Below, one piece after another: positions 1 through 9,111 of a DNA stretch of 64,000 bases (its first letter is position 1; every line of letters begins with the position of its first letter). The stretch comes from Enterobacteriaceae bacterium ESL0689 (GTDB taxonomy: Bacteria; Pseudomonadota; Gammaproteobacteria; Enterobacterales; Enterobacteriaceae). Location: assembly GCA_029433525.1 (NCBI GenBank), contig JAQTIF010000001.1, forward strand, positions 2,108,001 to 2,172,000, written 5' to 3'. The position numbers and the translations under genes were made by a program. Below the pieces are notes generated by a model that did no database searches, was not told where the DNA came from, and saw only the letters and a program-made list of their open reading frames with translations.

Positions 1-72
1 TGCATGGGGATGGTATAACCCGGGGCCAGCGGAAGTCAGGGATGTTGTGACGGAGTAGTGCCTGGCGTCCAT

Positions 73-140
73 CCCATCAGACATAGCCAGTTTCGGCACT
101 GCCAGCCGCCAGAATGGCCGGTAAAATAGCCTGATGGGCC
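73..140 (+). repeat. Short copy of the palindrome-bounded intergenic repeat
   Basis: The segment begins with CCCATCAG and ends with GCCTGATGGG, so its ends are inverted repeats. The right part (cactgcc, then aatggc, gtaaaatagcctgatgggcc) matches the right part of the longer copies at 39853-39980 and 30828-30945. This copy is about 60 bp shorter, with the middle missing. It lies upstream of rnd. The remainder of 1-262 holds no gene that I can support, only a small inverted repeat (CTGACA/TGTCAG) near 198-212. Confidence 0.6.
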
Positions 141-262
141 AGGTTCTTCATTACCGCAAGGGGGCGCTATCGCGGTGGTGACTGAAATAATAAATACTGA
201 CAGAGTGTCAGATACGCTGGCGATGCTGGCGTTTTTACCAGGCGAAGCTAAGAGAATATAAT

Positions 263-1384
263 TTGGATTATCAGATAATTACCACCGATGATGACCTCCG
301 CACGGTTTGTGAAGCGGCAAGTCAGGCGGCAGCCATTGCGCTGGATAGTGAATTTGTCCGCATCCGAACTTACTATCCGCAATTGGGACTATTGCAGCTG
401 TTTGACGGCCAAACAGTCTCACTGATTGATCCGCTGGCTATTAGCGACTGGGCGCCGATGCGCGACTTGCTGTTAAATAATGACGTCGTTAAGTATCTGC
501 ACGCGGGGAGTGAAGATTTAGAAGTATTTCTCAATACCCTCGGTCTGATGCCACAACCGTTGATTGATACCCAGATACTGGCTGCTTTTTGTGGTCATCC
601 CCTGTCATGGGGATTTGCCGCAATGGTGGAGGCCTATTCCGGTGTCGTACTGGATAAAAGCGAGTCACGAACCGACTGGCTGGCCCGACCATTAACCGCG
701 CGACAGTGCGAATATGCCGCAGCGGATGTCTGGTATCTGTTGCCAGTCGCCCGCCAGTTAATGGACGAAATCAGCGCAACGGGCTGGTTATCCGCCGCGC
801 TGGATGAGTGTCATTTGCAGCAACAACGTCGCCAGGAAGTGCCGGACCCGGCACAGGCATGGCGTGATATTGCCAGTGCATGGCAGTTACGTCCTCGTCA
901 GCTGGCCTGCCTGCAACTGCTGGCAGAGTGGCGGCTGCATAACGCACGTGATCGCGATATCGCCGTTAATTTTATCGTTCGTGAAGAACATCTCTGGCGT
1001 ATCGCACGCTATATGCCGCGCACGACGGGAGATCTGGCGAGCCTGGGGATATCCGGAAATGAGATCCGTTTTCACGGCAAGGTTCTGTTAAGTCTGGTGG
1101 CAAAAGCGCAGGCATTACCGGAAGAGGCACTGCCGCCACCACTCCAGAATCTCGCTGATATGGCCGGTTATCGCTCGTTATTCAAAGGCATTAAAACACT
1201 GGTGCAGACGGTCAGTGATGAACAGGGATTGAGTAGCGGTTTACTGGCATCAAGGCGACAGATTAATCAGCTACTTAACTGGCACTGGCAGTTAAAACGC
1301 CGGGACACTTTACCGGAATTACTTTCTGGCTGGCGTGGCGAGCTACTGGCTGAGCGCCTGAAAAAGTTATTAGCGGAGTCATAA
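263..1384 (+). CDS. rnd: Ribonuclease D
   Basis: A 3'-to-5' exoribonuclease that trims tRNA precursors and other small stable RNAs in the cytoplasm. The 373-residue product follows E. coli Rnd along its whole length. The N-terminal DEDD exonuclease domain shows D28 and E30 (ALDSEF), an aspartate in AGSEDLEVF near residue 85, and the tyrosine/aspartate motif in CEYAAADVWYLL near residue 150. Two HRDC-like helical regions follow. The start is a TTG codon; E. coli rnd also starts with UUG, a known feature that keeps its expression low, so this start is kept. Its usual upstream neighbour fadD is not in the window. The gene converges on the lipoprotein gene at 1418. Confidence 0.96.
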   Translation: MDYQIITTDDDLRTVCEAASQAAAIALDSEFVRIRTYYPQLGLLQLFDGQTVSLIDPLAISDWAPMRDLLLNNDVVKYLHAGSEDLEVFLNTLGLMPQPLIDTQILAAFCGHPLSWGFAAMVEAYSGVVLDKSESRTDWLARPLTARQCEYAAADVWYLLPVARQLMDEISATGWLSAALDECHLQQQRRQEVPDPAQAWRDIASAWQLRPRQLACLQLLAEWRLHNARDRDIAVNFIVREEHLWRIARYMPRTTGDLASLGISGNEIRFHGKVLLSLVAKAQALPEEALPPPLQNLADMAGYRSLFKGIKTLVQTVSDEQGLSSGLLASRRQINQLLNWHWQLKRRDTLPELLSGWRGELLAERLKKLLAES

Positions 1385-1417
1385 TAACTCTCCGGTGATA
1401 ACGTTTTTTACAGGCTC

Positions 1418-1798
1418 TTAGTGGATTTGCAGTTGACCGGCACTATCGACGCTGACAGAGAAGCTTGATTCGACTAAATGATCTGCCACCTTTGGGGCAC
1501 TGATATTCCAGTAGATAAAATAATATAGCCCTGGCTGGGGTATGAGATTAAATAAAGGCAGACATTGACCTTTCGTGACATAGATCGGCTTATCATCAAA
1601 AAAGTTAATCAGAAGGCTGCTTTTATGACTGTAGATCTGCACTGCAGTGATCCGTTCACTGGGTTGCAAAGGTGATATCACACAAACCTGATTATCTTTG
1701 ATAATCGCTGTTGCGTGTTCACTTGCAACCATCCGATCGCCAGGGCCTGGACAACCGGTTAATAAAAACAGCGCAATAAATAAACTATATTTTTTCAT
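1418..1798 (-). CDS. Putative T6SS immunity-type periplasmic lipoprotein (intact copy)
   Basis: The 126-residue product begins with a lipoprotein signal peptide ending in LLTGC, followed by PGPGDRM. The start at 1798 was chosen over an upstream ATG because it places the signal peptide at the N terminus, and AGGAGAAAG lies just upstream. The rest is a small soluble beta-rich domain with VCVISPLQPSERI and YVTKGQCLPLFN. The GCPGPGDR start is, from memory, typical of a family annotated as putative T6SS immunity periplasmic lipoproteins (DUF7480-like). The gene lies downstream of a frameshifted paralogue and a metallopeptidase-like gene, in one orientation. The inferred role is neutralising a toxin in the periplasm; the family assignment is moderately secure and the function is inference. 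Confidence 0.65.
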   Translation of the reverse strand: MKKYSLFIALFLLTGCPGPGDRMVASEHATAIIKDNQVCVISPLQPSERITAVQIYSHKSSLLINFFDDKPIYVTKGQCLPLFNLIPQPGLYYFIYWNISAPKVADHLVESSFSVSVDSAGQLQIH

Positions 1799-1869
1799 GA
1801 CTTTCTCCTGGTCACGACTTACCTTTACCACTGTATTTATCTGCAAGCACATCAGTGCTATTCTATTTG

Positions 1870-2264
1870 TCATTGATCCGGAGGTGACTGAATTTGTAGC
1901 TGACCTGAATTATCTGTAGTCACAGAGAAGCTTGTTTCGACCAAACGAATCTCTGTATTCGGGGCAATAACATCCCAGTAGAAAAAATACTGTAATCCAG
2001 GTTTTGGTGTAATATTAAATAGCGGTAAACATTCACCTTTGGTAATATAAATAGAATTGTCAGCAAAAGTTTCACGCAAAAGACGGCTTTTATTACTGTT
2101 TATCTCTACTGCAATGATTCGTTCATCGAACTGTAACGGTGATATTACACAAATCTGATTTTTTTAATCACAGCGGTGATAAATTCACGCGGAATCATCC
2201 GATCACCCGGGCCACGACAGCCAGTTAATAAAAAAATAAGAACCATTAAAATATATTTACTCAT
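1870..2264 (-). pseudogene. Second immunity-type lipoprotein, frameshifted in an A7 tract
   Basis: The first frame starts at 2264 with a lipoprotein signal (LLTGC, RGPGDRM) and runs to ITAVIKK. It then hits a stop because the A-tract (T7 at 2159-2165 on the plus strand) is one base too short. Adding one A restores QICVISPLQFDERI and the rest of the protein down to 1870, which is closely similar to the intact paralogue at 1418-1798. The ATG overlaps the stop of the upstream metallopeptidase-like gene as ATGA, so the two would be translationally coupled. It may be a dead gene, a phase-variable gene or a base-calling error. Confidence 0.7.
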
Positions 2265-2803
2265 AACTTCTTTCCCGTCACTATTTTATGATAAAGCGCA
2301 GGAATATCGCGTAAGTTATCTTTACCCTGATATCTGACTATTCTCCCATGATTTTTCTGGAAACTCCATTCACTGATGCCATAATAGATCAATAACCAGT
2401 AATCTGCCAGAATGGGCGCCTGTTGCTCCAGCGAATAATCAGTGAGTTTTTCTTTATCCAGTGTATAGTAATAATTAGCTAAAAAACTGAATGCACCACG
2501 TAATCTTACCCATTGTCCATGCTGGTGTTGCCACACATGCCCTAACTCATGAATAAAGATATATTTATCAATAATCTCAACATCAACTAATGAAAAGTCA
2601 GCTTTGTACATTTCTTTTCTGTACCAGAGCTCACCATTTGGCGTCATGGCATAGCCATTCGATTGTAAGCCGAAGGGGAAATAGCTGTCGCAATGGATCC
2701 AGACACGGTTATAAGCTATTGAATGGCCATAGAGTCGTTTAGCCATAGTGATTTCGCTCAATGTCATAAGGCGAAGGGTTCCTTCCTTAATTTCATCTGC
2801 CAT
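2261..2803 (-). CDS. Vgr-related metallopeptidase-like protein, candidate T6SS effector
   Basis: About 180 residues from the chosen start (MADEIKEG). An alternative start at 2842 adds 13 hydrophobic residues but has a weaker ribosome-binding site. The central motif HELGHVWQHQHG is a zincin-type HExxH with the following WQHQ seen in proteins usually labelled Vgr-related or type IV secretion Rhs proteins. Upstream of it, YNRVWIHCDSYFPF and NGELWYR match the layout of that family. The two following genes encode lipoproteins of a T6SS-immunity-like family, the first overlapping by 4 bp. This supports a toxin/immunity module. No T6SS structural genes lie nearby. The peptidase fold is a motif-level call; substrate and delivery are unknown. 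Confidence 0.6.
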   Translation of the reverse strand: MADEIKEGTLRLMTLSEITMAKRLYGHSIAYNRVWIHCDSYFPFGLQSNGYAMTPNGELWYRKEMYKADFSLVDVEIIDKYIFIHELGHVWQHQHGQWVRLRGAFSFLANYYYTLDKEKLTDYSLEQQAPILADYWLLIYYGISEWSFQKNHGRIVRYQGKDNLRDIPALYHKIVTGKKL

Positions 2804-3027
2804 TGATAAACTACCTATGGTGACTGAGATAATTATCACCATAATAGTTATTCTGCATACAGTCTATTATTTTATCTGTATTAATAATCGGAGATTGATT
2901 GTTATTTTATCATATATGCTCTGTACTGCGGATTAGTGGTACAAATTAACAATACCCGTAATGCCAGACAGATAAGTACCATCTGATACCTACCCCGCCA
3001 GGAGAGTGCTAGCGGGTAACTCAGATA

Positions 3028-3297
3028 TCAGTTTTTCGACTCTTCCGTTTCCGGTAGCGTGACGTTTAATTCCAGAATCGAAATATCACCATCCCGTTGC
3101 TCCAGCTGGACGTGAACCATATCAGGATTGATTTGGACATATTTACAGATAACTTCCAGAATATCTTTACGCAACTGTGGCAGATAATGCGGTTCAGCAT
3201 CGCTGCGACGACGCTCTGCAACGATAATTTGCAGACGCTCTTTCGCAATGTTGGCCGTGTTCTTTTTTCGTGAGAGAAAAAAGTCGATGAGTGCCAT
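3028..3297 (-). CDS. minE: Cell division topological specificity factor MinE
   Basis: The 89-residue product matches MinE in length and sequence. The N-terminal segment ([22 protein letters not shown]) forms the membrane-targeting and MinD-contacting helix; the C-terminal part is the dimerising topological specificity domain. MinE stimulates MinD ATPase at the membrane and drives the pole-to-pole oscillation that keeps MinC away from midcell. It is the last gene of the minC-minD-minE operon, starting 3 bp after minD. No unusual residue was seen. Confidence 0.97.
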   Translation of the reverse strand: MALIDFFLSRKKNTANIAKERLQIIVAERRRSDAEPHYLPQLRKDILEVICKYVQINPDMVHVQLEQRDGDISILELNVTLPETEESKN

Positions 3298-3300
3298 AAG

Positions 3301-4113
3301 TTACCCTCCGAACAGGCGTTTGAGGAAACCTTTCTTCTCTTCCTCAATAAAACGAAACGGGCGATCTTCTCCGAGCAGGCGATCTACGGTATCCGCATAG
3401 GCTTTACCTGCATCTGATGTGTCATCCAGAATAACCGGTTCGCCCTGATTTGACGCGCGCAGGACCGATTGATCTTCCGGGATAACCCCAATAACCTTGA
3501 TGCGCAAAATTTCCAGAACATCTTCCATACTCAACATATCGCCTTTACTCACCCGTCCTGGATTATAACGTGTCAGCAGCAGATGTTCTTTAATCGGCTC
3601 CTCGCCATTCTCTGCCCGGCGGGATTTGGAGGCGAGGATACCGAGAATACGGTCAGAATCGCGAACAGAGGAGACTTCCGGATTCGTGGTAATAATCGCC
3701 TCATCAGCGAAGTAAAGCGCCATCAGGGCACCGGTTTCGATACCGGCGGGTGAATCACAAATGATAAAATCGAAATCCAGTTTTTTCAGCTCTTCCAGAA
3801 TGTTATTGACACCCTCACGGGTCAGCGCCTCTTTGTCACGGGTCTGCGAGGCAGGAAGAATATAAAGATTGTCAGTCCGTTTATCTTTGATTAATGCCTG
3901 ATTCAGAGTCGCATCTCCCTGAATAACATTAATAAAGTCATAAACCACCCGCCGCTCACAACCCATAATCAGGTCGAGATTGCGCAGGCCGATATCAAAG
4001 TCGATAACTACAGTTTTCTTGCCTTTCTGAGCTAAACCGGTGGCGATGGCCGCGCTGGAGGTAGTTTTACCAACGCCACCTTTACCTGAAGTCACAACAA
4101 TTATGCGTGCCAT
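3301..4113 (-). CDS. minD: Septum-site-determining ATPase MinD
   Basis: A membrane-associated ParA/MinD-type ATPase that recruits MinC to the membrane and oscillates under MinE control. The 270 residues include the deviant Walker A motif GKGGVGKTT at residues 10-18 with the signature lysine K11. The switch region FIICDSPAGIETGA is present, as is the C-terminal amphipathic membrane-targeting helix EEEKKGFLKRLFGG. Length is the same as E. coli MinD. It lies in an operon between minC and minE. Confidence 0.98.
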   Translation of the reverse strand: MARIIVVTSGKGGVGKTTSSAAIATGLAQKGKKTVVIDFDIGLRNLDLIMGCERRVVYDFINVIQGDATLNQALIKDKRTDNLYILPASQTRDKEALTREGVNNILEELKKLDFDFIICDSPAGIETGALMALYFADEAIITTNPEVSSVRDSDRILGILASKSRRAENGEEPIKEHLLLTRYNPGRVSKGDMLSMEDVLEILRIKVIGVIPEDQSVLRASNQGEPVILDDTSDAGKAYADTVDRLLGEDRPFRFIEEEKKGFLKRLFGG

Positions 4114-4136
4114 AGAAATTCCTTGTTATAAAAGGA

Positions 4137-4826
4137 CTAACTTAAAGGTTGAATAGTTAAAGCCGTCGTTCCCAGACTCAGGCGAGCTGCTTTACCATAA
4201 AATTCGGCTGGGATATTATCACTCAGCCAGTAAACTCCAGCGATGGAAACCAGTTCCGCCGCAAGGTGTGAACAAAATATTTGCGCTTCCCGATTGCCAT
4301 TTGCTCCCGCGAGAATACGCCCCCGCATCATGCCATAAACATGAATATTCCCATCGGCGATAAGCTCTGCCCCGGCGCTGACAGGGCTGGTGACAATCAG
4401 ATCGCCGTTGGTTGCATAGATCCGCTGACCGGAACGCACGGGCAGATCGATAAGGCGTGTTCTGGCACACAGATTCACCGGGGGTGATAACTCTACAGCC
4501 GGAGGCGGAGCGGCTTTTTCTTTGCCTTCAGTGAGTAACGGGAGACCCGCACGGTTGATTTCCGCTTTGAGCTGTGGAATTTTACAACCACTGATCCCCA
4601 TGACATGTAAGCCGGTGCTGGTGATCGCTTCATACATCGCACACCAGTTAATATCATTTTCAATACGGCTGATATTCACCACCACCGGCGCATGATGTAA
4701 AAAAGCGGGTGCCTGGGCTATCTTGTCCATAAGTGCCTGACGAATAACCTCGGGATTTGCATCATGCAAATGAACGATAGATAAGGTGAAGTTGCTGCCT
4801 TTAAGCTCAATGGGCGTATTTGACAT
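4137..4826 (-). CDS. minC: Septum-site-determining inhibitor MinC
   Basis: An FtsZ polymerisation inhibitor, first gene of the min operon. The start at 4826 ([10 protein letters not shown]) gives 229 residues, close to the 231 of E. coli; a longer in-frame ATG at 4907 adds residues not found in the family. The N-terminal FtsZ-inhibiting domain (to about residue 100) is followed by a proline/alanine linker ([13 protein letters not shown]). The C-terminal beta-helix domain has [22 protein letters not shown] and GRILAGANG and binds MinD. Confidence 0.96.
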   Translation of the reverse strand: MSNTPIELKGSNFTLSIVHLHDANPEVIRQALMDKIAQAPAFLHHAPVVVNISRIENDINWCAMYEAITSTGLHVMGISGCKIPQLKAEINRAGLPLLTEGKEKAAPPPAVELSPPVNLCARTRLIDLPVRSGQRIYATNGDLIVTSPVSAGAELIADGNIHVYGMMRGRILAGANGNREAQIFCSHLAAELVSIAGVYWLSDNIPAEFYGKAARLSLGTTALTIQPLS

Positions 4827-4952
4827 CCTGATCTTACTCAACTTACTGTTTATCACTTTGCGCAAGCGCCGTGATATTCCGAAGATTAAAAGGCATGTTA
4901 TAGTCACTCATATGTTGAGGCAAGTTACAGTCACTTAATTCCAGGTAAAACT

Positions 4953-5255
4953 ATGTTTTGTGTTATCTATCGAAGTCCTAAACGTGAAAACACCTACTTA
5001 TATGTTAGCAAAAAAGATGATTTTTCACGTGTACCCGCCCCCCTGATGGCCCACTTCGGTCAACCGCAAATCACGCTGGTTTTATCACTTGACGGGCGTA
5101 AAAAACTGGTTGGTGCGGACCTGGAAAAAGTCAAGCAGGCCCTCACTGAACAGGGGTACTATTTACAGCTACCGCCTGCGCCTGAGAACCTGCTGAAACA
5201 GCATCTGGCCCAACAGCGGCATCACTATACACAACCCCGTGGAGGTAAAAAATAA
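4953..5255 (+). CDS. ycgL: YcgL family protein
   Basis: The 100-residue product belongs to the YcgL family, a small conserved gammaproteobacterial protein without a settled biochemical role. Visible family features are [18 protein letters not shown] at the N terminus and the central [12 protein letters not shown]. It diverges from the min operon and its TAA overlaps the ATG of ycgM by one base (TAATG), so the two are co-transcribed and probably translationally coupled, as in E. coli. Confidence 0.93.
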   Translation: MFCVIYRSPKRENTYLYVSKKDDFSRVPAPLMAHFGQPQITLVLSLDGRKKLVGADLEKVKQALTEQGYYLQLPPAPENLLKQHLAQQRHHYTQPRGGKK

Positions 5256-5914
5256 TGTACCAGCATCGTAACTGGCAGGGAGAATTACTGGATTACCCGG
5301 TGGGTAAAGTTGTGTGTGTTGGCAGTAATTATAGAGATCATATCAGAGAGATGGAAAGTATCGTACCTGAAGAGCCACTGTTGTTTATGAAACCAGAGAC
5401 GGCGCTTTGTGATATTCATCAGGCGATCATTCTGCCTGACGGATCAGGCGCAGTGCATCATGAACTGGAGCTGGCGATATTACTGGGGCAGCCATTGTGT
5501 CGTGCGACAGAAGAGCAGATATCGCCAGCGATCGCTGGCTATGGCGTCGCACTGGATCTGACACTGCGTGATGTGCAGGCCAGACTGAAAAAGGCCGGGC
5601 AGCCGTGGGAAAAAGCGAAGGGGTTTGATAATGCGTGCCCGATCTCGGGTTTTGTTCCGGTAACTGAATTTGATGGTGATCCGCAGAATATACCATTAAG
5701 CCTGCACATCAATGGCACCCTGCGTCAGCAGGGAACGACATCGGCAATGATACATAAAATCGTTCCCTTGATTGCCTGCATGTCACATTTCTTTACCCTG
5801 AAAGCCGGAGACATCATTTTAACTGGAACGCCAGCCGGTGTCGGGCCACTGAATCATGGCGATGAGCTGGTGATTGGTTTTAACGATCTGACACTGACGA
5901 CTCACGTACAGTAA
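5255..5914 (+). CDS. ycgM: Fumarylacetoacetate hydrolase family protein YcgM
   Basis: A 219-residue FAH-superfamily enzyme, metal dependent, expected to hydrolyse or decarboxylate acylpyruvate-like compounds; the physiological substrate is not established. Fold signatures include KVVCVGSNYRDHIREM near the N terminus, the acidic metal-binding motif HHELELAILLG near residues 68-78, YGVALDLTLRDVQ, KGFDNACPISGFVP and the C-terminal GDIILTGTPAGVGPL. The length matches E. coli YcgM. It overlaps ycgL by one base. Confidence 0.95.
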   Translation: MYQHRNWQGELLDYPVGKVVCVGSNYRDHIREMESIVPEEPLLFMKPETALCDIHQAIILPDGSGAVHHELELAILLGQPLCRATEEQISPAIAGYGVALDLTLRDVQARLKKAGQPWEKAKGFDNACPISGFVPVTEFDGDPQNIPLSLHINGTLRQQGTTSAMIHKIVPLIACMSHFFTLKAGDIILTGTPAGVGPLNHGDELVIGFNDLTLTTHVQ

Positions 5915-5996
5915 TCTGCTTTCATGACAGAACTTGCATCAGCATGCCAGAGTGGTTATAACGTGCCCTGTTAAATAGCAATGACGGATATATCCT

Positions 5997-6431
5997 GTGA
6001 GCGAACAAGCTTTCTGGCAGTACAAAACCCTGGATGAAATGAGTGATGCGCAGTGGGAATCATTGTGTGATGGTTGCGGGCAGTGCTGCCTGCATAAGTT
6101 GATGGATGCGGAGAGTGATGAAATCTACTTTACCAATGTCGCCTGTCGTCAGCTCAATATTAAAACCTGCCAGTGTCGCCATTATGAACGTCGTTTCGAA
6201 TATGAAGCGGATTGCATTAAATTAACCCGCGATAACCTGCCCACGTTCTCGTGGTTACCGCCGACCTGCGCTTATCGCTTATTGCTGGAAGGAAAGCCGC
6301 TACCGGCATGGCACCCGCTGTTAACCGGGTCGAAAGCCGCGATGCATGGCGAACGCATTTCTGTTCGCCATCTTGCGGTGCCTGAGTCCTCAGTACGCGA
6401 CTGGCAGGCACACATTATTAATCTGGATTGA
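5997..6431 (+). CDS. ycgN: UPF0260 cysteine-cluster protein YcgN
   Basis: The 144-residue product matches YcgN from the GTG start at 5997. It has the YkgJ-type cysteine cluster: CDGCGQCC near residues 24-31, then [12 protein letters not shown] and a further cysteine in PPTCAYR. Such clusters are thought to bind zinc or an iron-sulfur centre, but no activity is proven. It is separated from ycgM by about 80 bp and converges on dsbB with only 4 bp between the stops. Confidence 0.93.
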   Translation: MSEQAFWQYKTLDEMSDAQWESLCDGCGQCCLHKLMDAESDEIYFTNVACRQLNIKTCQCRHYERRFEYEADCIKLTRDNLPTFSWLPPTCAYRLLLEGKPLPAWHPLLTGSKAAMHGERISVRHLAVPESSVRDWQAHIINLD

Positions 6432-6435
6432 GTCG

Positions 6436-6966
6436 TTAACGGCCAAACAACGCGCGTCTTTTCGGTTTACAGGGCTGAGCAATCAGCACCAGTAATCCGA
6501 CAATAAAATAGGCGGCGAAGATACCCACCAGCCATTGTGGCATTTCGAGACTCAGAAACTGCCACTGGCGTGTGCTGCAATCGCCGGTGGCAACGAAAAC
6601 TTGCGGCAGCCATTTATCCAGTGGTAACCATGTCGGAAAACGCGCGGCAAAATCGCAGGTAAGAAACGGCGAGGGGTGCAACTGCATCATCGTGTGTTCC
6701 CACGCCAGTTGCAGCCCACGAAATGCGCTATATAGCCAGATAATCAATGCCAGATAGCGTAAAGGGGATTTAGGGGCCAGGAGCGCGATAAGACCGGCAC
6801 CGATAATACCAAATAATGCACAACGCTCATAAATGCACAATACGCAAGGCGCCAGTAACATACCATGCTGGAACCATAGCGCGGTTACCTCAAGGCTGAC
6901 CGCAGTCAACACCATCAGAAACCACGCCCCTCGTCCACGTGAACATTGATTTAAATATCGCAACAT
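6436..6966 (-). CDS. dsbB: Disulfide bond formation protein B
   Basis: An inner-membrane quinone reductase that reoxidises the periplasmic thiol oxidase DsbA. The 176 residues equal E. coli DsbB in length and place all catalytic residues at the same positions: C41 and C44 in the CVLC motif with R48 after it, and C104 and C130 in the second periplasmic loop. Four membrane segments are evident. In E. coli nhaB and fadR follow; here nhaB is missing and a 390-bp spacer leads directly to fadR. Confidence 0.98.
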   Translation of the reverse strand: MLRYLNQCSRGRGAWFLMVLTAVSLEVTALWFQHGMLLAPCVLCIYERCALFGIIGAGLIALLAPKSPLRYLALIIWLYSAFRGLQLAWEHTMMQLHPSPFLTCDFAARFPTWLPLDKWLPQVFVATGDCSTRQWQFLSLEMPQWLVGIFAAYFIVGLLVLIAQPCKPKRRALFGR

Positions 6967-7064
6967 AGCCCTGTCTCTGAATAATCATCACCGGGGCAGT
7001 GTAAACGAAAAATGCGCTGGCACCAGTAAACAAAGCCAATTTTTTGCATAAAAGTGTGGGGAAT

Positions 7065-7130
7065 ATCTCTGTCTGAGACAGAGATTGCTGTACAGCCCCA
7101 TTATGTGTGACAACGTCACACATAATGGGG
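7065..7130. promoter_or_regulatory. Two adjacent perfect palindromes in the dsbB-fadR spacer
   Basis: ATCTCTGTCT-G-AGACAGAGAT spans 7065-7085. Eleven bases later CCCCATTATGTGTGA and its perfect complement (7096-7110 and 7116-7130) flank a 5-base loop, CAACG. The 15-bp stem has no mismatch and no T-run follows, so it is not a normal intrinsic terminator. Apart from these, the spacer 6967-7358 holds no gene I can support. Possible roles are an operator for a dimeric regulator, a structured leader or a decayed mobile-element end. Confidence 0.6.
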
Positions 7131-7358
7131 GAGGAGATAGCAAAAATTATTGTCAATAACGCGCCTGTTCTCTGCAACTGTGGATATTCAAACATGGGTC
7201 TGGCGAGGTTCTTCATTGCGCCCCTGAAAGATGGCAACATTTGAGATAAAAAATAAACACCCATAGTGATGCTCTTTTATTACATTACAGTGCTATCTGT
7301 GCTATATCCGCTCTGGTATGATGAGTTAACTGCAACGCTGTGTAATGGAAAACTAACT

Positions 7359-8060
7359 ATGGTCATTAATGCGCAGAGTCCGGCGGCCCTCGCGGAAGAG
7401 TATCTGATAAAAAGCATCTGGAATAATCATTTCCCGCCCGGCACTCTTCTTCCTGCTGAACGTGAGCTTTCTGAACTGATTGGTGTGACCCGCACCACGT
7501 TACGGGAAGTGTTACAACGTCTGGCGCGTGATGGCTGGTTAACGATTCAGCACGGCAAACCGACCAGAGTCAATAATTTCTGGGAAACCTCCGGCCTGAA
7601 TATTCTCGAAACCCTGGCGCGTCTTGATCATGACAGTGTTCCGCAATTGATCCATAACCTGCTTTCGGTACGTACCAGTATCGCTGCGATCTTTATTCGT
7701 ACCGCGTTTCGTAAATATCCTGAAAAATCACAGGCAGTGCTGGCTCAGGCGCATGAGACAGAAGAGTGTGCCGAGGCGTTTGCCCGCCTGGATTACCATA
7801 TTTTTCGCGGACTGGCCTTTGCCTCCGGGAATCCGATTTATGGTTTGATCATCAACGGAATGAAGGGGTTGTATATCCGTATCAACCGCCACTATTTCGC
7901 CAGCCCACAGGCGCGTTGCCTGGCGCGTGAGTTCTATCAACATCTGGCACAAATCTGTGCAGCGGGGCAATATGAACAAGTGAATGATGTTATTTGCCAG
8001 TATGCTCAACAAAGTATTGCTATCTGGCAACAAATGCAGAAAACCATGCCTGATGACTGA
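7359..8060 (+). CDS. fadR: Fatty acid metabolism transcriptional regulator FadR
   Basis: A GntR-family regulator that represses fatty-acid degradation (fad) and activates fabA/fabB; long-chain acyl-CoA releases it from DNA. The start at 7359 ([15 protein letters not shown]) aligns with E. coli FadR, whereas an in-frame ATG at 7266 adds 31 unrelated residues. The winged-helix domain carries [38 protein letters not shown], whose recognition region is almost unchanged from E. coli. The C-terminal helical acyl-CoA-binding domain includes [16 protein letters not shown]. It has 233 residues against 239 in E. coli, with a shorter C terminus. Confidence 0.96.
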   Translation: MVINAQSPAALAEEYLIKSIWNNHFPPGTLLPAERELSELIGVTRTTLREVLQRLARDGWLTIQHGKPTRVNNFWETSGLNILETLARLDHDSVPQLIHNLLSVRTSIAAIFIRTAFRKYPEKSQAVLAQAHETEECAEAFARLDYHIFRGLAFASGNPIYGLIINGMKGLYIRINRHYFASPQARCLAREFYQHLAQICAAGQYEQVNDVICQYAQQSIAIWQQMQKTMPDD

Positions 8061-8074
8061 ACATACCTTCAGCA

Positions 8075-9004
8075 TTATTGCCGCGATGATTCCCGCAGTA
8101 CCGGATGACCGCTGATAGTCAGGGTCGAGGTGTCAGCACGGTGACGCAATGATGCTTGTGCGCCAAGGGGCAGGGTGACGGTTTGTGGCTGATGACCAAA
8201 AGCCAAGCCGCTCACCAGCGGAATCGCCACCTGAGTGCGGAGATAGTCATAAATCACCGGTAAACCATAGCCTGCATCATAACTATCAGAGGTCTTCGCC
8301 GCGCTGAAGCTGCCAAAAATAAGCGCCCGCTGGCGATGAAGGATACCACTATTCAGCAGTTGTAATAGCATCCGCTCGATCCGAAATGGCGGCTCGTTGA
8401 TATCTTCCAGCACCAGAATACCGCCGGTTATTTGCGGCATCCAGGGCGTGCCGATCAGCGATGTCAGCATCGATAAATTACCGCCCCACAAGGTTCCCTC
8501 GACGTCACATTCGCTCCCTTCTCCTGACCATGTCAGGGTCAATTCCGGACAACGTAACGCCTGCCAGAAGTGATGTTCCGTAAAAGCATCCGCCACTTGC
8601 GCACCAAAATGAGTCGCCAGCATCGGCCCACTGAAAGTGATGAGGCCACCTTTTGCCAGCAGTCCCAGCTGGATCGCGGTAAAATCGCTATGACCACAAA
8701 TTAACAACGGCTCCTGTTGCTGGCGCGCGATTAAAGCCTGCCAGTCGATAGCAGGTAACAGGCGACTGGCACCATATCCTCCACGAACTGGCATCACAAT
8801 CTGGTCATGCCCCTTTAAATGGGATAACTGATTAATATCGTCCAGTCGTTGCTGATCACTGCCAGCAAAACGTTGCTGTCGGCGACAGATGACCTGTTGA
8901 TGCATCACCTGATGACCGGCGGCTAACAGACGCTGGACCCCCCGTTCTGCCGCCTGCTGGTTAATGCAGTAACCTGAAGGGGCTATCAGATAAAACTGCG
9001 ACAT
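8075..9004 (-). CDS. ldcA: L,D-carboxypeptidase (muramoyltetrapeptide carboxypeptidase) LdcA
   Basis: A cytoplasmic peptidase of family S66 that removes the terminal D-alanine from murein tetrapeptides during peptidoglycan recycling. The nucleophile serine lies in ICGHSDFTAI near residue 105. The glutamate/histidine region is visible in GTLWGGNLSML and VSGLAFGHQPQTVTLPLG, and the family motif MPVRGGYGASRLLP is present. At 309 residues it matches the usual length. It is divergent from emtA, the same arrangement as in E. coli. Confidence 0.95.
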   Translation of the reverse strand: MSQFYLIAPSGYCINQQAAERGVQRLLAAGHQVMHQQVICRRQQRFAGSDQQRLDDINQLSHLKGHDQIVMPVRGGYGASRLLPAIDWQALIARQQQEPLLICGHSDFTAIQLGLLAKGGLITFSGPMLATHFGAQVADAFTEHHFWQALRCPELTLTWSGEGSECDVEGTLWGGNLSMLTSLIGTPWMPQITGGILVLEDINEPPFRIERMLLQLLNSGILHRQRALIFGSFSAAKTSDSYDAGYGLPVIYDYLRTQVAIPLVSGLAFGHQPQTVTLPLGAQASLRHRADTSTLTISGHPVLRESSRQ

Positions 9005-9111
9005 GATAATTCCTTGCGAAGAACGAAAAGGTTATCATGCCGTCGGAAAGACAGATTGTCATCTCTGGTCGGAAAAATTCAGGTATTAACAAAGCAATAA
9101 AGGATTAAGAT

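Noticed and set aside
7266..7358. Upstream extension of fadR
   Set aside because: The 31 extra residues are absent from FadR and lie in the promoter region.
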